DNA of 64,000 nt from Panacagrimonas sp. (GTDB lineage: Bacteria; Pseudomonadota; Gammaproteobacteria; Nevskiales; Nevskiaceae), in contig NZ_JAJFBP010000003.1 of the NCBI RefSeq assembly GCF_020697055.1, forward strand, positions 1 through 64,000, written 5' to 3'. Shown here in pieces: positions 43,064-52,487 of the stretch (position 1 is its first letter; each line of letters starts with the position of its first letter). Under the pieces are notes generated by a model. That model ran no database searches and was not told the origin of the DNA. It worked only from the letters and a program-made list of their open reading frames with translations. Made by a program: the position numbers and the translations under genes.

Positions 43064-44986
43064 TCACGCGCTCTTCCGGACCCTCAGATACCACTCACTC
43101 AACAGCCGCACCTGCTTCTCCGTGTACCCCTTGGCCACCATGCGGCCCACGAAGTTCTCGTGCTTCTTCTTGTCCTCGTTCGACGCCTTGGCGTTGAACG
43201 AGATCACCGGCAGCAGCTCCTCGGTGGACGAGAACATCTTCTTCTCGATCACCTCGCGCAGCTTCTCGTAGGACGTCCAGCGCGGATTCTTGCCGCCGTG
43301 CTGGGCGCGGGCGCGCAGCACGAAGTTCACGATCTCGTTGCGGAAGTCCTTGGGGTTGGCGATGCCGGCCGGCTTCTCGATCTTCTCGAGCTCGCTGTTG
43401 AGCGCGCCGCGATCGAACTGCTCGCCGGTCTCCGGGTCGCGATAGTCCTCGTTCTGGATCCAGTAATCGGCGAACGTGACGTAGCGATCGAAGATGTTCT
43501 GGCCGTATTCCGAGTAGCTCTCGAGATACGCGGTCTGGATCTCCTTGCCGATGAACTCGGCGTAGCGCGGCGCGAGCCAGCCCTTGATGAACTCGAGGTA
43601 GCGCCGCTGCGAGTCCTGCGGCAGCTGCTCGCGCAGGATGCGCTGCTCCAGCACGTACATCAGATGCACCGGATTGGCCGCGACCTCGGTCTGGTCGTAG
43701 TTGAAGACGCTCGACAGCACCTTGTAGGCGAAGCGCGTCGAGGTGCCGGTCATGCCTTCATCGACGCCCGCGTAGTCGCGATATTCCTGGAACGACTTGG
43801 CCGATGGATCGGTGTCCTTGAGATTCTCGCCGTCGTAGATGCGCATCTTGGAGTAGATGCTGCTGTTCTCCGGCTCCTTGAGCCGCGTCAGCACCGAGAA
43901 CTGCGCCATCATCTCGAGCGTGCCGGGCGCGCAAGGCGCATGGGCCAGCGAGGAGTTGCGCATCAGCTTCTCGTAGATGTGCACCTCTTCCGAGACCTGC
44001 AGGCAGTACGGCACCTTCACGATGTAGACGCGATCGAGGAAGGCTTCGTTGTGCTTGTTGTTGCGGAAGCTCTGCCACTCGCTCTCGTTGGAGTGCGCCA
44101 GGATGATGCCGTTGAACGGAATCGCGCTGAATCCTTCGGTGCCCTTGAAGTTGCCTTCCTGGGTGGCGGTGAGCAGCGGATGCAGCATCTTGATCGGCGC
44201 CTTGAACATCTCGACGAACTCGAGCAGCCCCTGGTTGGCCAGGCACAGGCCGCCGGAATAGCTGTAGGCGTCGGGGTCGTCCTGCGAGAAGGTCTCGAGC
44301 TTGCGGATGTCGACCTTGCCGACCAGCGAGGAGATGTCCTGGTTGTTCTCGTCGCCCGGCTCGGTCTTGGTGATCGCCGTCTGGCGCAGCACCGAGGGCT
44401 GCACGCGCACGACCTTGAACTTGGTCAGATCGCCTTCGTACTCGGACAGGCGTTTGACTGCCCAGGGCGACGCGATGCCGCTGAGATAGCGGCGCGGAAT
44501 GCCGTACTCCTTCTCCAGCACCGGGCCGTCACGCTCGATGTTGAACAGACCCAGCGGTGATTCGTTGATGGGCGACCCGGCGATCGCGTAGATCGGGTGC
44601 AGCTCCATCAGGCTCTTCAGGCGTTCGGCGATCGACGACTTGCCGCCGCCGACCGGACCGAGCAGATACAGGACCTGCTTGCGCTCCTCGAGTCCCTGCG
44701 CCGCGTGCTTGAAGAAGGCCACCACCTGCGCGATGACATCCTCGAGCCCGAAGAACTCCTCGAAGGCCGGGTAACGGCGGATGACGCGGTTGGAGAAGAT
44801 GCGCGAGAGCCGCGGTTCGTTGCGTGTGTCGACAACCTCGGGCTCGCCGATCGCCGCCAGCATGCGCTCTGCGGGCGAGGCGTAAGCCATCGGGTCCTTC
44901 TTGCACAGATCGAGATACTCCAGCAGCGACATCTCCTCGTTGCGAGCCTTCATGAACTGCTCTCGATACGAGTCGAAGATGTTCAT
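43064..44986 (-). CDS. prkA: PrkA-type serine protein kinase
   Basis: This 640-residue PrkA (YeaG) has an AAA+ N-terminal part with Walker A GPVGGGKS (110-117), the EFVEMFKAPIKMLHPLLTATQE and HSNESEW segments, and a C-terminal kinase-like region ending MVAKGYTEKQVRLLSEWYL. In E. coli YeaG is a starvation kinase induced under nitrogen limitation by NtrC/sigma54 and RpoS; in Bacillus, PrkA was proposed to be a protease or kinase in sporulation. The ATG at 44986 follows AGGAGG; an upstream reading to 45220 was rejected. A sigma54-like site lies about 50 nt upstream of the start. Confidence 0.95.
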   Translation of the reverse strand: MNIFDSYREQFMKARNEEMSLLEYLDLCKKDPMAYASPAERMLAAIGEPEVVDTRNEPRLSRIFSNRVIRRYPAFEEFFGLEDVIAQVVAFFKHAAQGLEERKQVLYLLGPVGGGKSSIAERLKSLMELHPIYAIAGSPINESPLGLFNIERDGPVLEKEYGIPRRYLSGIASPWAVKRLSEYEGDLTKFKVVRVQPSVLRQTAITKTEPGDENNQDISSLVGKVDIRKLETFSQDDPDAYSYSGGLCLANQGLLEFVEMFKAPIKMLHPLLTATQEGNFKGTEGFSAIPFNGIILAHSNESEWQSFRNNKHNEAFLDRVYIVKVPYCLQVSEEVHIYEKLMRNSSLAHAPCAPGTLEMMAQFSVLTRLKEPENSSIYSKMRIYDGENLKDTDPSAKSFQEYRDYAGVDEGMTGTSTRFAYKVLSSVFNYDQTEVAANPVHLMYVLEQRILREQLPQDSQRRYLEFIKGWLAPRYAEFIGKEIQTAYLESYSEYGQNIFDRYVTFADYWIQNEDYRDPETGEQFDRGALNSELEKIEKPAGIANPKDFRNEIVNFVLRARAQHGGKNPRWTSYEKLREVIEKKMFSSTEELLPVISFNAKASNEDKKKHENFVGRMVAKGYTEKQVRLLSEWYLRVRKSA

Positions 44987-45305
44987 CGTGTGCGCCTCCT
45001 GGGGCTCGCGTCCTTCATTGCGGAGATCGATATCCGCGACTTGAGCTTTGCACATTGTGTGCCGGAGCCTGAGCCGTTTGTCGGAAAGCGATTGCCATAT
45101 AGCGAATGCATTTCGGTGTTGACGTTCATCGCGCAGCAAGCACTCGAAGACGGTGATTGCCACATCGACCTCGACGCCGCCCCTTGGTTTCGTCGTACAG
45201 CGCACACGATTGCGACGCAACGCGCAACCCGCGCCCTGGCGAGGCCGCCGCGCGTCGTCTGCCTAGGATGGAACCGGCTCGCGTCGCCAGGGAGGGCATC
45301 GGTCG
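44987..45305. other. 319 bp intergenic region between divergent prkA and serine hydrolase genes
   Basis: No supported gene was found. It holds the prkA leader with AGGAGG, the sigma54-like element at 45049-45064, and a stretch that is less GC-rich than its surroundings (about 45060-45170). The start of the hydrolase gene is preceded by AGGGAGGG. Confidence 0.55.
45049..45064 (-). promoter_or_regulatory. Sigma54 (RpoN)-like promoter upstream of prkA
   Basis: On the minus strand CGGCACACAATGTGCA matches the -24/-12 consensus TGGCACG-N4-TTGCW at 9 of 12 defined positions. The invariant GG and GC are separated by exactly 10 nt. Transcription would start about 50 nt before the prkA ATG. The core also forms the palindrome GCACA-CAA-TGTGC, so a repressor site is an alternative. 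Confidence 0.5.
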
Positions 45306-46592
45306 ATGGCTTGGAATCGCAACTACATCGGGGTCGCGCGCGACCTGGACTCGGTCACGCGTATCGATCGCGCGAACGAGTGTCCGCCGGAGCACGCGGG
45401 ATTGACGAACGAGGCGGTCGACGCGATCTGGCGCGCCGTGCAGGGCTTCTACCGTACCGCGACGCATCCGGCGATCACGGTCGCGCTGCGACGGCGGGGC
45501 CGCCTGGTGATGCATCGCGCCATCGGACATGCGCGCGGCAACGAGCCGGGTGCCGACGGGCGCCACTGGGTTCCCGCGACGCCGGAAACTCCCATCTGTC
45601 TGTTCTCCGCGTCCAAGGCGATCACCGCGCTGCTGGTGCACAAGCTCGTCGAGGATGGCTGCCTGTCGCTCGACGAACGGGTCGCGCCCTACATTCCCGA
45701 GTACGCCCAGCGAGGCAAGGACCGCACCACCGTGCGCCAGCTGCTCTCGCATCGCGCCGGGATCCCGACGGTTCCGGACAAGAACCTGGACTATCGCGTC
45801 ATCTACGACTGGGATGCGGTGCTGCGGATGCTGTGCGCGGCCAAGCCTTTCGAGGCCACCGGCGAGCGCCAGGCCTATCACGCGATCACGGGCGGCTTCA
45901 TCCTCGGCGAGCTGGTCAGGCGGGTCGGCGGGACCAGCCTGCATGATGCGTTGCGACAATGGATCGCCGAGCCGCTGGGCTGCAGGACCCTGACCTACGG
46001 CCTGGCGCCCGAGCTCCGCGCCGTCGCCGCCCCCAACGTCTTCACCGGTCCGCGCCCGCCGTGGATGCTCGACCTGGTGGCGCGACGGGTATTGGGCGCC
46101 AACTTCCGCGACGTGGTGCGCATCTCCAACGAAGAGGAGTTTCTCACCCGACCGATCCCGGCCGGCAACATCTTCGCCACCGCCGACGATGCCGGGCGCG
46201 TGTTCCAGATGCTGTTGGACGGGGGAACCTGGCGGGGCCGCCGTGTGTTCCAGCCCGAGACGGTCGCCGAGATCGTGCGACCGGTGGGCAAGCGCCAGTT
46301 CGACGGCATGCTGGTCATTCCGGTGCGCTTCTCGGCCGGCATGATGCTCGGCGACGGACCGGTGGGGTTGTTCGGACCGGCCAGCAAGCGCGCCTTCGGA
46401 CACATCGGCTTCCTGAACATCGTGTGCTGGGCCGATCCGGTGCGCGACATCTCGGTGGCGATCCTCAACAACGGCAAGACCATCGCGCCGTCGAGCCTCA
46501 CGCGTCTGGCACGGGTGATCAACGCCATCTGCAAGGCCTGCGTGCCGACCACCGAGGCGCGCGCGGCCGACGCGGCGCTCAGCGCGGGTTGA
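45306..46592 (+). CDS. Serine hydrolase of the beta-lactamase class C / EstB family
   Basis: The 428-residue product has the penicillin-binding-type nucleophile motif SASK (S101, K104), the YHAITGG motif in the position of the YxN element, and C-terminal GHIGFLN in place of the KTG box. This combination (YHA, HxG) is usual in esterase-like members such as EstB and LACTB-type proteins, so an esterase or peptidase is more likely than an antibiotic-degrading enzyme. There is no signal peptide. Its last 14 bp overlap the convergent DUF2845 gene. Confidence 0.88.
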   Translation: MAWNRNYIGVARDLDSVTRIDRANECPPEHAGLTNEAVDAIWRAVQGFYRTATHPAITVALRRRGRLVMHRAIGHARGNEPGADGRHWVPATPETPICLFSASKAITALLVHKLVEDGCLSLDERVAPYIPEYAQRGKDRTTVRQLLSHRAGIPTVPDKNLDYRVIYDWDAVLRMLCAAKPFEATGERQAYHAITGGFILGELVRRVGGTSLHDALRQWIAEPLGCRTLTYGLAPELRAVAAPNVFTGPRPPWMLDLVARRVLGANFRDVVRISNEEEFLTRPIPAGNIFATADDAGRVFQMLLDGGTWRGRRVFQPETVAEIVRPVGKRQFDGMLVIPVRFSAGMMLGDGPVGLFGPASKRAFGHIGFLNIVCWADPVRDISVAILNNGKTIAPSSLTRLARVINAICKACVPTTEARAADAALSAG

Positions 46593-47241
46593 AGCCGCGC
46601 TCGCCGTTGTCGACCTCGGCGACCACGCCGTCTTCGATCGTGACGATCCGCAGGAACTGGTTCGAACCGAAGTTGTAGACCCACTCTTCGCGGAACACCT
46701 CGACCGGAATGTGTCCGCGCGAGGTGTTCCATCCGCCGTGCTGGTGCCGGTGACGCGGCTGCAACGCGGTCACGTAGCCCATCGTCCGCCGCGTGAAGGG
46801 CTCGCCGCAGGCGGCCAGCAGGCGGTACTTGGAAAGTCCTTCGGCGATCGAGCCCGAGTCGCAGCGCCCCGGGCGCGCCGCGGCAGCGAAGCCGTACCCG
46901 TCGGTGCGGATGTCCACCAGCCGGCCGTGACGCAGCTTGAGCACGTGCAACAGCTGGTTGCGCCCGAAGTTGTAGGTCCACTGTTCGACGTCGGCGACCT
47001 CGCCGGGCAGCCGCGGCGCCGGCCAGGAATAGATATCGCGGTACGCCGGGTCGCCGCAGGCGGCGAGGATGTCGGCGGCGCGGGCTTCAACGGTGACGAT
47101 GCGCGAGCCGCAACGCATCGAATCGCCGGCCTGGGCGGCGCGCGGCGCCAGCCCCAGCAGCAACACCATCGCAACCCAAGCCCCAAGCAGCGGACGCACG
47201 AACATGGACGATGCGGAACCGGACAGACGAAACTGGGTCAC
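46579..47241 (-). CDS. Exported protein with two DUF2845 repeats
   Basis: This 220-residue protein has a signal peptide (hydrophobic WVAMVLLLGLAPRAAQA) and two copies of a DUF2845-like unit. The first is MRCGSRIV... ACGDPAYR... EQWTYNFGRNQLLHVLKLRHGRLVDI; the second is GRCDSGS... ACGEPFTR... EEWVYNFGSNQFLRIVTIEDGVVAEV. Each has a CG-x-P and a W-x-YNFG core. Function is unknown. The GTG at 47241 is preceded by AGGGAGAG; an ATG at 47205 is possible. Its 3' end overlaps the hydrolase gene by 14 bp. Confidence 0.82.
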   Translation of the reverse strand: MTQFRLSGSASSMFVRPLLGAWVAMVLLLGLAPRAAQAGDSMRCGSRIVTVEARAADILAACGDPAYRDIYSWPAPRLPGEVADVEQWTYNFGRNQLLHVLKLRHGRLVDIRTDGYGFAAAARPGRCDSGSIAEGLSKYRLLAACGEPFTRRTMGYVTALQPRHRHQHGGWNTSRGHIPVEVFREEWVYNFGSNQFLRIVTIEDGVVAEVDNGERGFNPR

Positions 47242-47267
47242 ATTGCGGCTCTCTCCCTGAACCTTTC

Positions 47268-49385
47268 ATGAGCTTTCGGCATTTCCTGCTGGTCCCGCTG
47301 TTGACGCTGGCCGGATTCGCGCTCGACCCCGCCCAAGCGGCGCCGGTACAGACCGACAACGCCGAAGCCGAACTCATCGCCGAAAACCTGAGCCTGCGGC
47401 CGGGCGAGTACGAGAACTGGGTGGCGCTGCGACTGCGACCCGATCCGGGCTGGCACGTCTACTGGCAGAACCCGGGCGACTCCGGCATTCCCACGTCGCT
47501 GAAATGGAACCTGCCCAAGGGCGTCGAGGCGGGGCCCATCGTCTGGCCGTACCCGCACCGCGAATCGCTGGGTGAGCTCACGAACTACGGGTACGGCGAG
47601 GAAACGCTGCACCTGGTGCCGGTCCGCGTGGCCCGAGGCGCGGACCAGGTCGAACTCGCCGCGCGTGCGGCCTGGCTGGTGTGCAAGGACATCTGCATCC
47701 CGGGCGAGGCGAACGTGTCGCTGTCGCTGCCGGTCTCGGATGCCGATCCGCAGCCCGATCCGTCGTGGCGCGGTGCCTTCGACAAGGCGCGCGCGCAGAT
47801 CCCGCGACCGACCGCCGATTGGGACATGCACTACGGCGTGGTGGCGGGCGAGTTCTCGCTGTCGGTGCAAGGCGCGCAGTTTCCGCAGCAGGCGCGCGTC
47901 GAGTTCTTCCCGCAGCCGAACGATCTGGTGGCGCATGCCGCCGAGCAGCGCGTGGCGATCGATCCGGCCAACGGTCTGCGACTGACGCAGCGCCTCTCCG
48001 ACTATTTCGTCGAAGCCCCGGACACCGTGCGCGGCGTGCTCGTGGTCTACGACGGCGACAAGGCGCGCCCGTTCGAGGTGCAGGCACGACCCGGCGTCGT
48101 CGCGGCGGTGCCCTCGACGCGACCGGAGATGCGCGCGGCCGTGGACCCGTCTCACGGTGCACGTACTGGCGCAGCGAGCGCGGATGCGTCGCTGCCGGCG
48201 ATGCTGCTGTTCGCGCTGGTCGGCGGCCTGATCCTCAACCTGATGCCCTGCGTCTTCCCGGTGCTGGCGATGAAGTCGCTGTCGCTGCTGGGCGCGGGCG
48301 ATGGCGGCGACGCTCCGGCCGGCCACCGTCGTCACGCGCTGGTCTACACCGCCGGCGTCGTCATCAGCTTCGTCGCCGTGGCAGCGGTGCTGATGGGCCT
48401 GCGTGCGGGTGGCGCGGCGCTCGGCTGGGGTTTCCAGCTGCAATCGCCCGGCTTCGTGTTCGCGCTGACCGCGCTGATGTTCGCGATGGGCCTGTCGCTG
48501 TCGGGTGTCGCGCACTTCGGCGCGTCGTGGATGGGTCTGGGCCAGGGCCTGGCCTCGCGACCGGGGCTGGCCGGCTCGTTCTTCACCGGCGTGCTCGCGG
48601 TGGTCGTGGCCAGTCCCTGCACCGCGCCGTTCATGGCTCCGGCGCTCGGTTTCGCGTTGGGCCAGCCCGGGGCGGTCGCGCTGCTGGTGTTCGCGGTGCT
48701 GGGCCTGGGTCTGGCGCTGCCGTTCCTGCTGATCGGCGTCGTGCCGGGCCTGGCGCGGTGGTTGCCGCGGCCGGGGGCCTGGATGGAGTCGTTCAAGCAG
48801 CTGATGGCCTTCCCGATGTACCTGACGGCGGTGTGGCTATTGTGGGTGCTGGGTGGACTGACCGACCGCGACGGCATGGCGCTGGCGCTGATCGGTCTGG
48901 TGCTGGTGGCGCTCGCGCTGTGGCTGTGGGGTCGTGCGCGCAGCGGTGTGCTGCAGGGACTGGCGATGGCGGTGCTGATCCTCGCGGGCCTACTGGCGCT
49001 GCATCCGGCGTTGCGTGCGCGTCCTGCATCCGCCATGCCGGTACGTGCCGCCGAGGGTTGGGAGCCCTACAGCGATGCGCGATTCGCCGCGCTGCGGGCC
49101 GAGGGTCGCTCGGTGTTCGTCGATTTCACCGCCGACTGGTGCCTGACCTGCAAGCTCAACGAGAGGGGCGCGCTGCGCGCCGACTCGGTGCGCGAGACGT
49201 TCCACAAGCGCAACGTCGTCCTGATGGTGGGCGACTGGACACGTGCCGATCCGGCGATCACCGCGGTGCTCGATCGATACGGCCGCAGCGGCGTGCCGCT
49301 GTACCTGGCCTCGCGCGCCGGCGCGGAACCGCAGGTCCTGCCGCAGGTCCTTACGCCGGACATCATCACCACCGCTTTCGAATAG
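47268..49385 (+). CDS. dsbD: ScsB/DsbD-like transmembrane thiol:disulfide reductase
   Basis: This 705-residue protein moves electrons from cytosolic thioredoxin to the periplasm. After a signal peptide (MSFRHFLLVPLLTLAGFAL) comes an ScsB-type periplasmic domain (about 25-300) with a VCKDICIPG cysteine pair, then about eight TMs (about 325-600) with the redox cysteines in NLMPCVFPV and SPCTAPFM, and a C-terminal thioredoxin domain with DWCLTCK. The domain order fits ScsB more than E. coli DsbD because the N-domain lacks the short DsbD-alpha layout. The start at 47268 replaces an upstream ATG at 47211 inside the neighbouring gene. A redoxin partner gene follows by 8 bp. Confidence 0.92.
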   Translation: MSFRHFLLVPLLTLAGFALDPAQAAPVQTDNAEAELIAENLSLRPGEYENWVALRLRPDPGWHVYWQNPGDSGIPTSLKWNLPKGVEAGPIVWPYPHRESLGELTNYGYGEETLHLVPVRVARGADQVELAARAAWLVCKDICIPGEANVSLSLPVSDADPQPDPSWRGAFDKARAQIPRPTADWDMHYGVVAGEFSLSVQGAQFPQQARVEFFPQPNDLVAHAAEQRVAIDPANGLRLTQRLSDYFVEAPDTVRGVLVVYDGDKARPFEVQARPGVVAAVPSTRPEMRAAVDPSHGARTGAASADASLPAMLLFALVGGLILNLMPCVFPVLAMKSLSLLGAGDGGDAPAGHRRHALVYTAGVVISFVAVAAVLMGLRAGGAALGWGFQLQSPGFVFALTALMFAMGLSLSGVAHFGASWMGLGQGLASRPGLAGSFFTGVLAVVVASPCTAPFMAPALGFALGQPGAVALLVFAVLGLGLALPFLLIGVVPGLARWLPRPGAWMESFKQLMAFPMYLTAVWLLWVLGGLTDRDGMALALIGLVLVALALWLWGRARSGVLQGLAMAVLILAGLLALHPALRARPASAMPVRAAEGWEPYSDARFAALRAEGRSVFVDFTADWCLTCKLNERGALRADSVRETFHKRNVVLMVGDWTRADPAITAVLDRYGRSGVPLYLASRAGAEPQVLPQVLTPDIITTAFE

Positions 49386-49393
49386 GAGCCGAA

Positions 49394-50011
49394 ATGAGCC
49401 TGATGCACAGCTTCAAAACCGCCGGACTGGTGGGAGTGGTCGCGCTTGCGATGAGTGGAGCCGCGCTGGCCTCGGCCAAGGTCGGCGAGCCGGCGCCGGC
49501 GTTCAAGGCGCAGGGCGCGGCGGGCAAAGAGGTGAACCTGGCGGACTACAAGGGCAAGTACGTCGTGCTCGAGTGGACCAACGAGGGCTGCCCGTTCGTG
49601 AAGAAGCACTACGGCAGCGGCAACATGCAGAAGCTGCAGACCGCCTATACAGGCAAGAATGTCGCCTGGCTGACGGTGTTCTCGTCCAAGCCCGGCGCGC
49701 AGGGGCATGTCGACGCCGCGGGCGCGCAGAAGTTCAAGACGGATCACAAGGCCGCGTCGACGGCGATGGTGCTCGACGATTCGGGCGCGGTCGGTCACCT
49801 GTACGACGCCAAGACGACGCCGAACATGTACGTGATCGACCCGGACGGAAAGCTGATCTATGCGGGCGCGATCGACGACACGCCGAGCGCCGATCCGGCC
49901 GACATCCCCAAGTCGACGAACTTCGTGCAGGCCGCGCTCGACGAGGCGATGGCCGGCAAGCCGGTGTCGACGCCGACCAGCAAGCCCTACGGCTGCAGCA
50001 TCAAGTACTGA
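49394..50011 (+). CDS. Periplasmic redoxin (thioredoxin-fold) partner of ScsB
   Basis: This 205-residue protein has a signal peptide (cleavage near ALASA) and an AhpC/TSA-redoxin domain: VGEPAPAFKAQG, then NEGCPFVKKHYGSGNMQ with a single cysteine (C66) where thioredoxins have CxxC, and a second cysteine at the C-terminus (KPYGCSIKY, C201). This two-cysteine layout, far apart in sequence, is a recognised subfamily usually encoded with ScsB-like reductases, so it is probably kept reduced by the upstream protein. GGAG lies 8 nt before the ATG. The last 11 bp overlap the convergent symporter gene. Confidence 0.88.
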   Translation: MSLMHSFKTAGLVGVVALAMSGAALASAKVGEPAPAFKAQGAAGKEVNLADYKGKYVVLEWTNEGCPFVKKHYGSGNMQKLQTAYTGKNVAWLTVFSSKPGAQGHVDAAGAQKFKTDHKAASTAMVLDDSGAVGHLYDAKTTPNMYVIDPDGKLIYAGAIDDTPSADPADIPKSTNFVQAALDEAMAGKPVSTPTSKPYGCSIKY

Positions 50012-51386
50012 GCGCGACCGGCTCGGGCGCCGCCTTGCCGCGCAGCGGGATCAGGACGAGGTAGGCCAGCATCGCCATCGCCACCGACAGCAGGTAGGGC
50101 GATTCGAGCTCGAGCACGTGGGCGCCGGTGAGGTAAGTGCCGGTGCCCGCGATCAGCGCGCCGTACGCGCTCGCCGGTCCGCCGGCGCGCGTGTCCCACG
50201 TGGCGAACAGCAGCAGCACCAGGATGCCGGAGGTGCCGATGCTGGAAGACTCCTGCACCAGCTCGTACATGCTGTCGCTGCCCAACGCGATGAAGTACGC
50301 CACGATGCCGAAGCCGATCACCGCGATGCGGTTGGCGCGCAGCTTGTGCGCCTCGCCCAGGTTCGGACGCACCGAGGCATAGACGTTGTGCGCGGCCAGT
50401 GATCCGGCCACCAGCAGCGCGCCCGACAGCGTGGAGAGGATCGCGGACACCAGCGCGCCGAGGAACAGGATGTAGAGCGGCAACGGCAGGTGTTTCTGCG
50501 CGAACAGCGAAATGACCTGCTCGGGATCGGCGTCGGCACCGATGTAGGCGGCGGCGCCCAGCCCGATCATCACCGGCACCAGCCCCAGCGCGAGGTAGAT
50601 GAAGCCGGCACCGACCGTGGCGTTGCGCGCCAGCCTGGCGCTGCGCATCGCCAGCACGCGCGAGACCAGTTCCTGCGCCGCGATCGTCGAGAAGATCGGC
50701 ACGGCGAGCGTGTCGAGCGCACCCCAGACCGTGCGCTCGTTCAGCGGGTCGAGTTTTTCCGGCGGCAGCTTTGCGAGTTCGTCGAGACCGCCCAGCTGGA
50801 CGAACACGACGAACAGCACCGCGATGCCGGCGATCAGCACCAGGCCCTGCACGAGATCGGTGACCGCGTCCGCCCACATGCCGCCGATCGCGGTGTAGGC
50901 GATGACGACGAACGCGGCGATGCTGATGCTCACCACCAGTCCCACCTCGCTGACCGACGACAGCACCTGGCCGAAGCCGCGCACCTGCGCCGCGGCCCAC
51001 ATCACGGTGGACGGCACCATCACCACCGCGGCGAGCCGCTCGACGCCGACGCCGTAGCGGCGGCGGAACAGGTCGGCCATCGTCACGATGCCCTTCTTCC
51101 ACAGCACCGCGCCGAAGATCAGGCCCATCAGCACGATGCCCAGCGTGTAGCCGAACGGATCGGCCAGCACGCCGGAGATGCCCGCGGAGTAGGCCTCGGC
51201 GGTGGCGCCGATGCAGGTCTCGGCGCCATACCAGGTCGCGAACACCGTGAACGTCGCCATCCACGGCCCGAGGCTGCGGCCGGCGAGCAGATAGTCCACC
51301 TCGTTGCGATTGCGTCGCGCGAAGGCGAACGCGATCGCGAGCTGCAGGACGACGTAGACCAGGATGCAGGTCAGGACGATGTTCAT
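50001..51386 (-). CDS. Sodium:solute symporter family protein
   Basis: This 461-residue SSS-family transporter has about 12-13 TMs. It opens with VLQLAIAFAFARRNRNEVDYLLAGRSLGPW, the family's typical start, and carries GADADPEQVISLFAQKHLPL and SAILSTLSGALLVAGSLAAHNVY, which includes sodium-site serines. The substrate cannot be told from the sequence; several SSS clades are possible. It is on the same strand as the broken glycoside hydrolase 49 bp upstream, with which it may once have formed a sugar/lipid utilisation unit. Confidence 0.9.
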   Translation of the reverse strand: MNIVLTCILVYVVLQLAIAFAFARRNRNEVDYLLAGRSLGPWMATFTVFATWYGAETCIGATAEAYSAGISGVLADPFGYTLGIVLMGLIFGAVLWKKGIVTMADLFRRRYGVGVERLAAVVMVPSTVMWAAAQVRGFGQVLSSVSEVGLVVSISIAAFVVIAYTAIGGMWADAVTDLVQGLVLIAGIAVLFVVFVQLGGLDELAKLPPEKLDPLNERTVWGALDTLAVPIFSTIAAQELVSRVLAMRSARLARNATVGAGFIYLALGLVPVMIGLGAAAYIGADADPEQVISLFAQKHLPLPLYILFLGALVSAILSTLSGALLVAGSLAAHNVYASVRPNLGEAHKLRANRIAVIGFGIVAYFIALGSDSMYELVQESSSIGTSGILVLLLFATWDTRAGGPASAYGALIAGTGTYLTGAHVLELESPYLLSVAMAMLAYLVLIPLRGKAAPEPVALST

Positions 51387-51435
51387 GGCGCGGCCGGTGT
51401 TTCCCCGCGCGGATGATGCCGCAACGGCCCCCGTT

Positions 51436-52361
51436 TCAGCGACGCGCGAGCGTGACGGTCACCTCGGTGGCGCCGGGGAGATTTTCCACGACCAGCGGCG
51501 AGGCGTCGGCATCCGAGATCACGCGCGCCCCGGTGACCGACACCGTGTAGCCGGCCGGGTAATGGAGCGCGACGGGCACGAAAATCTCCGTCGGTCCGCT
51601 CGCCGCGCGGGGCGCGTAGCGATAGGAGAACGCGCCGGTATCCGGATCGAACGACAGCGCCTGCGGGATCCCGGCAGTGGCCTGCGGATAGGTCCGCGAC
51701 AGCACGCGCAGCTTGTCGAGCTTGACGCTGGAGAGGTCCTCGTCGTGGGTGAAAAGGCTCTGGCCGCCGCTGGTCTGCGATTCGGTCGTGGGGTCGCGCC
51801 AGTTCTTGTAGGCCCAGTACTGCCAGCCGATCAGGCGCTCGTCGGCCAGATCCGCCACCTGCGAGAGCACGTCGATCCTGTCGGTCGCGCCGAACTCGGT
51901 GAGCAGCTCGACCGCGTGCATGCGCTCGGCCTGCGCGCGGGCCTGCGTCATAGCAGGTCCTGGTGGAAGTCGAACAGCATCCAGATGCGCTGCGCGGCCA
52001 GCGATTGCACCACGCGATTCCAGGCGTCCAGGTACGGCTGCGAGACCTGGCCCGAGGCGTGCGGCGAGATGCCGACCCACAGCGTGCCCAGTCGCGCGCT
52101 GTTGAAACCGTTTTCGGCGAGCCACTGCGCGTCGGCATCGAGAAAGCCTTCGGCCGTGGCCGGCGGCACGTAGGGTGCGATCTTCCACACCAGGTTCACG
52201 CCGTGCAGCAGCACCACGCGATTCTGCGGATCGACGAGCCAACGGCCGTCGCGACGCAGCTGCGGCGGATTCGACGGCGCGTCGTCGTCGAGTTCGAGCG
52301 AGGTATCGCAGGCGCCGAGCAGCAGCGCGAGCATCGGCGGCAACAGCAGGCGCATCTTCAT
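51436..52361 (-). pseudogene. GH5 endoglycoceramidase-like lipoprotein, broken by internal deletion and frameshift
   Basis: The 5' part (52361 to 51948, 137 codons) encodes a lipoprotein signal (LLGAC) and the start of a GH5 barrel: LVDPQNRVVLLHGVNLVWK and IWMLFDFHQDLL, ending at TGA. The 3' part (51951 to 51436, 171 codons, other frame, ATGA overlap) resumes with VELLTEFGATDRID, where TEFG holds the expected catalytic nucleophile Glu, and ends with the C-terminal beta domain. The region between, which should carry the NEP acid/base Glu and much of the barrel (roughly 150-200 residues by comparison with family lengths of about 480), is missing. The result cannot be an active GH5 enzyme unless the assembly is wrong here. 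Confidence 0.82.
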
Positions 52362-52487
52362 CCGGCGATCCGCGAATCGTGGCGACGGAGTGCATTGCAC
52401 CAGCGGCCGCGGCACGCGGCCTCGTCCGGATGGATGCGGGCCGACCCGATCCCGCAGAATGCCGAGACCTTTGAGCCGATCGAACCG

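Noticed and set aside
45306..46592. Class C beta-lactamase
   Set aside because: SxxK is present, but there is no signal peptide and the YHA and HxG variants point to the esterase-like branch.
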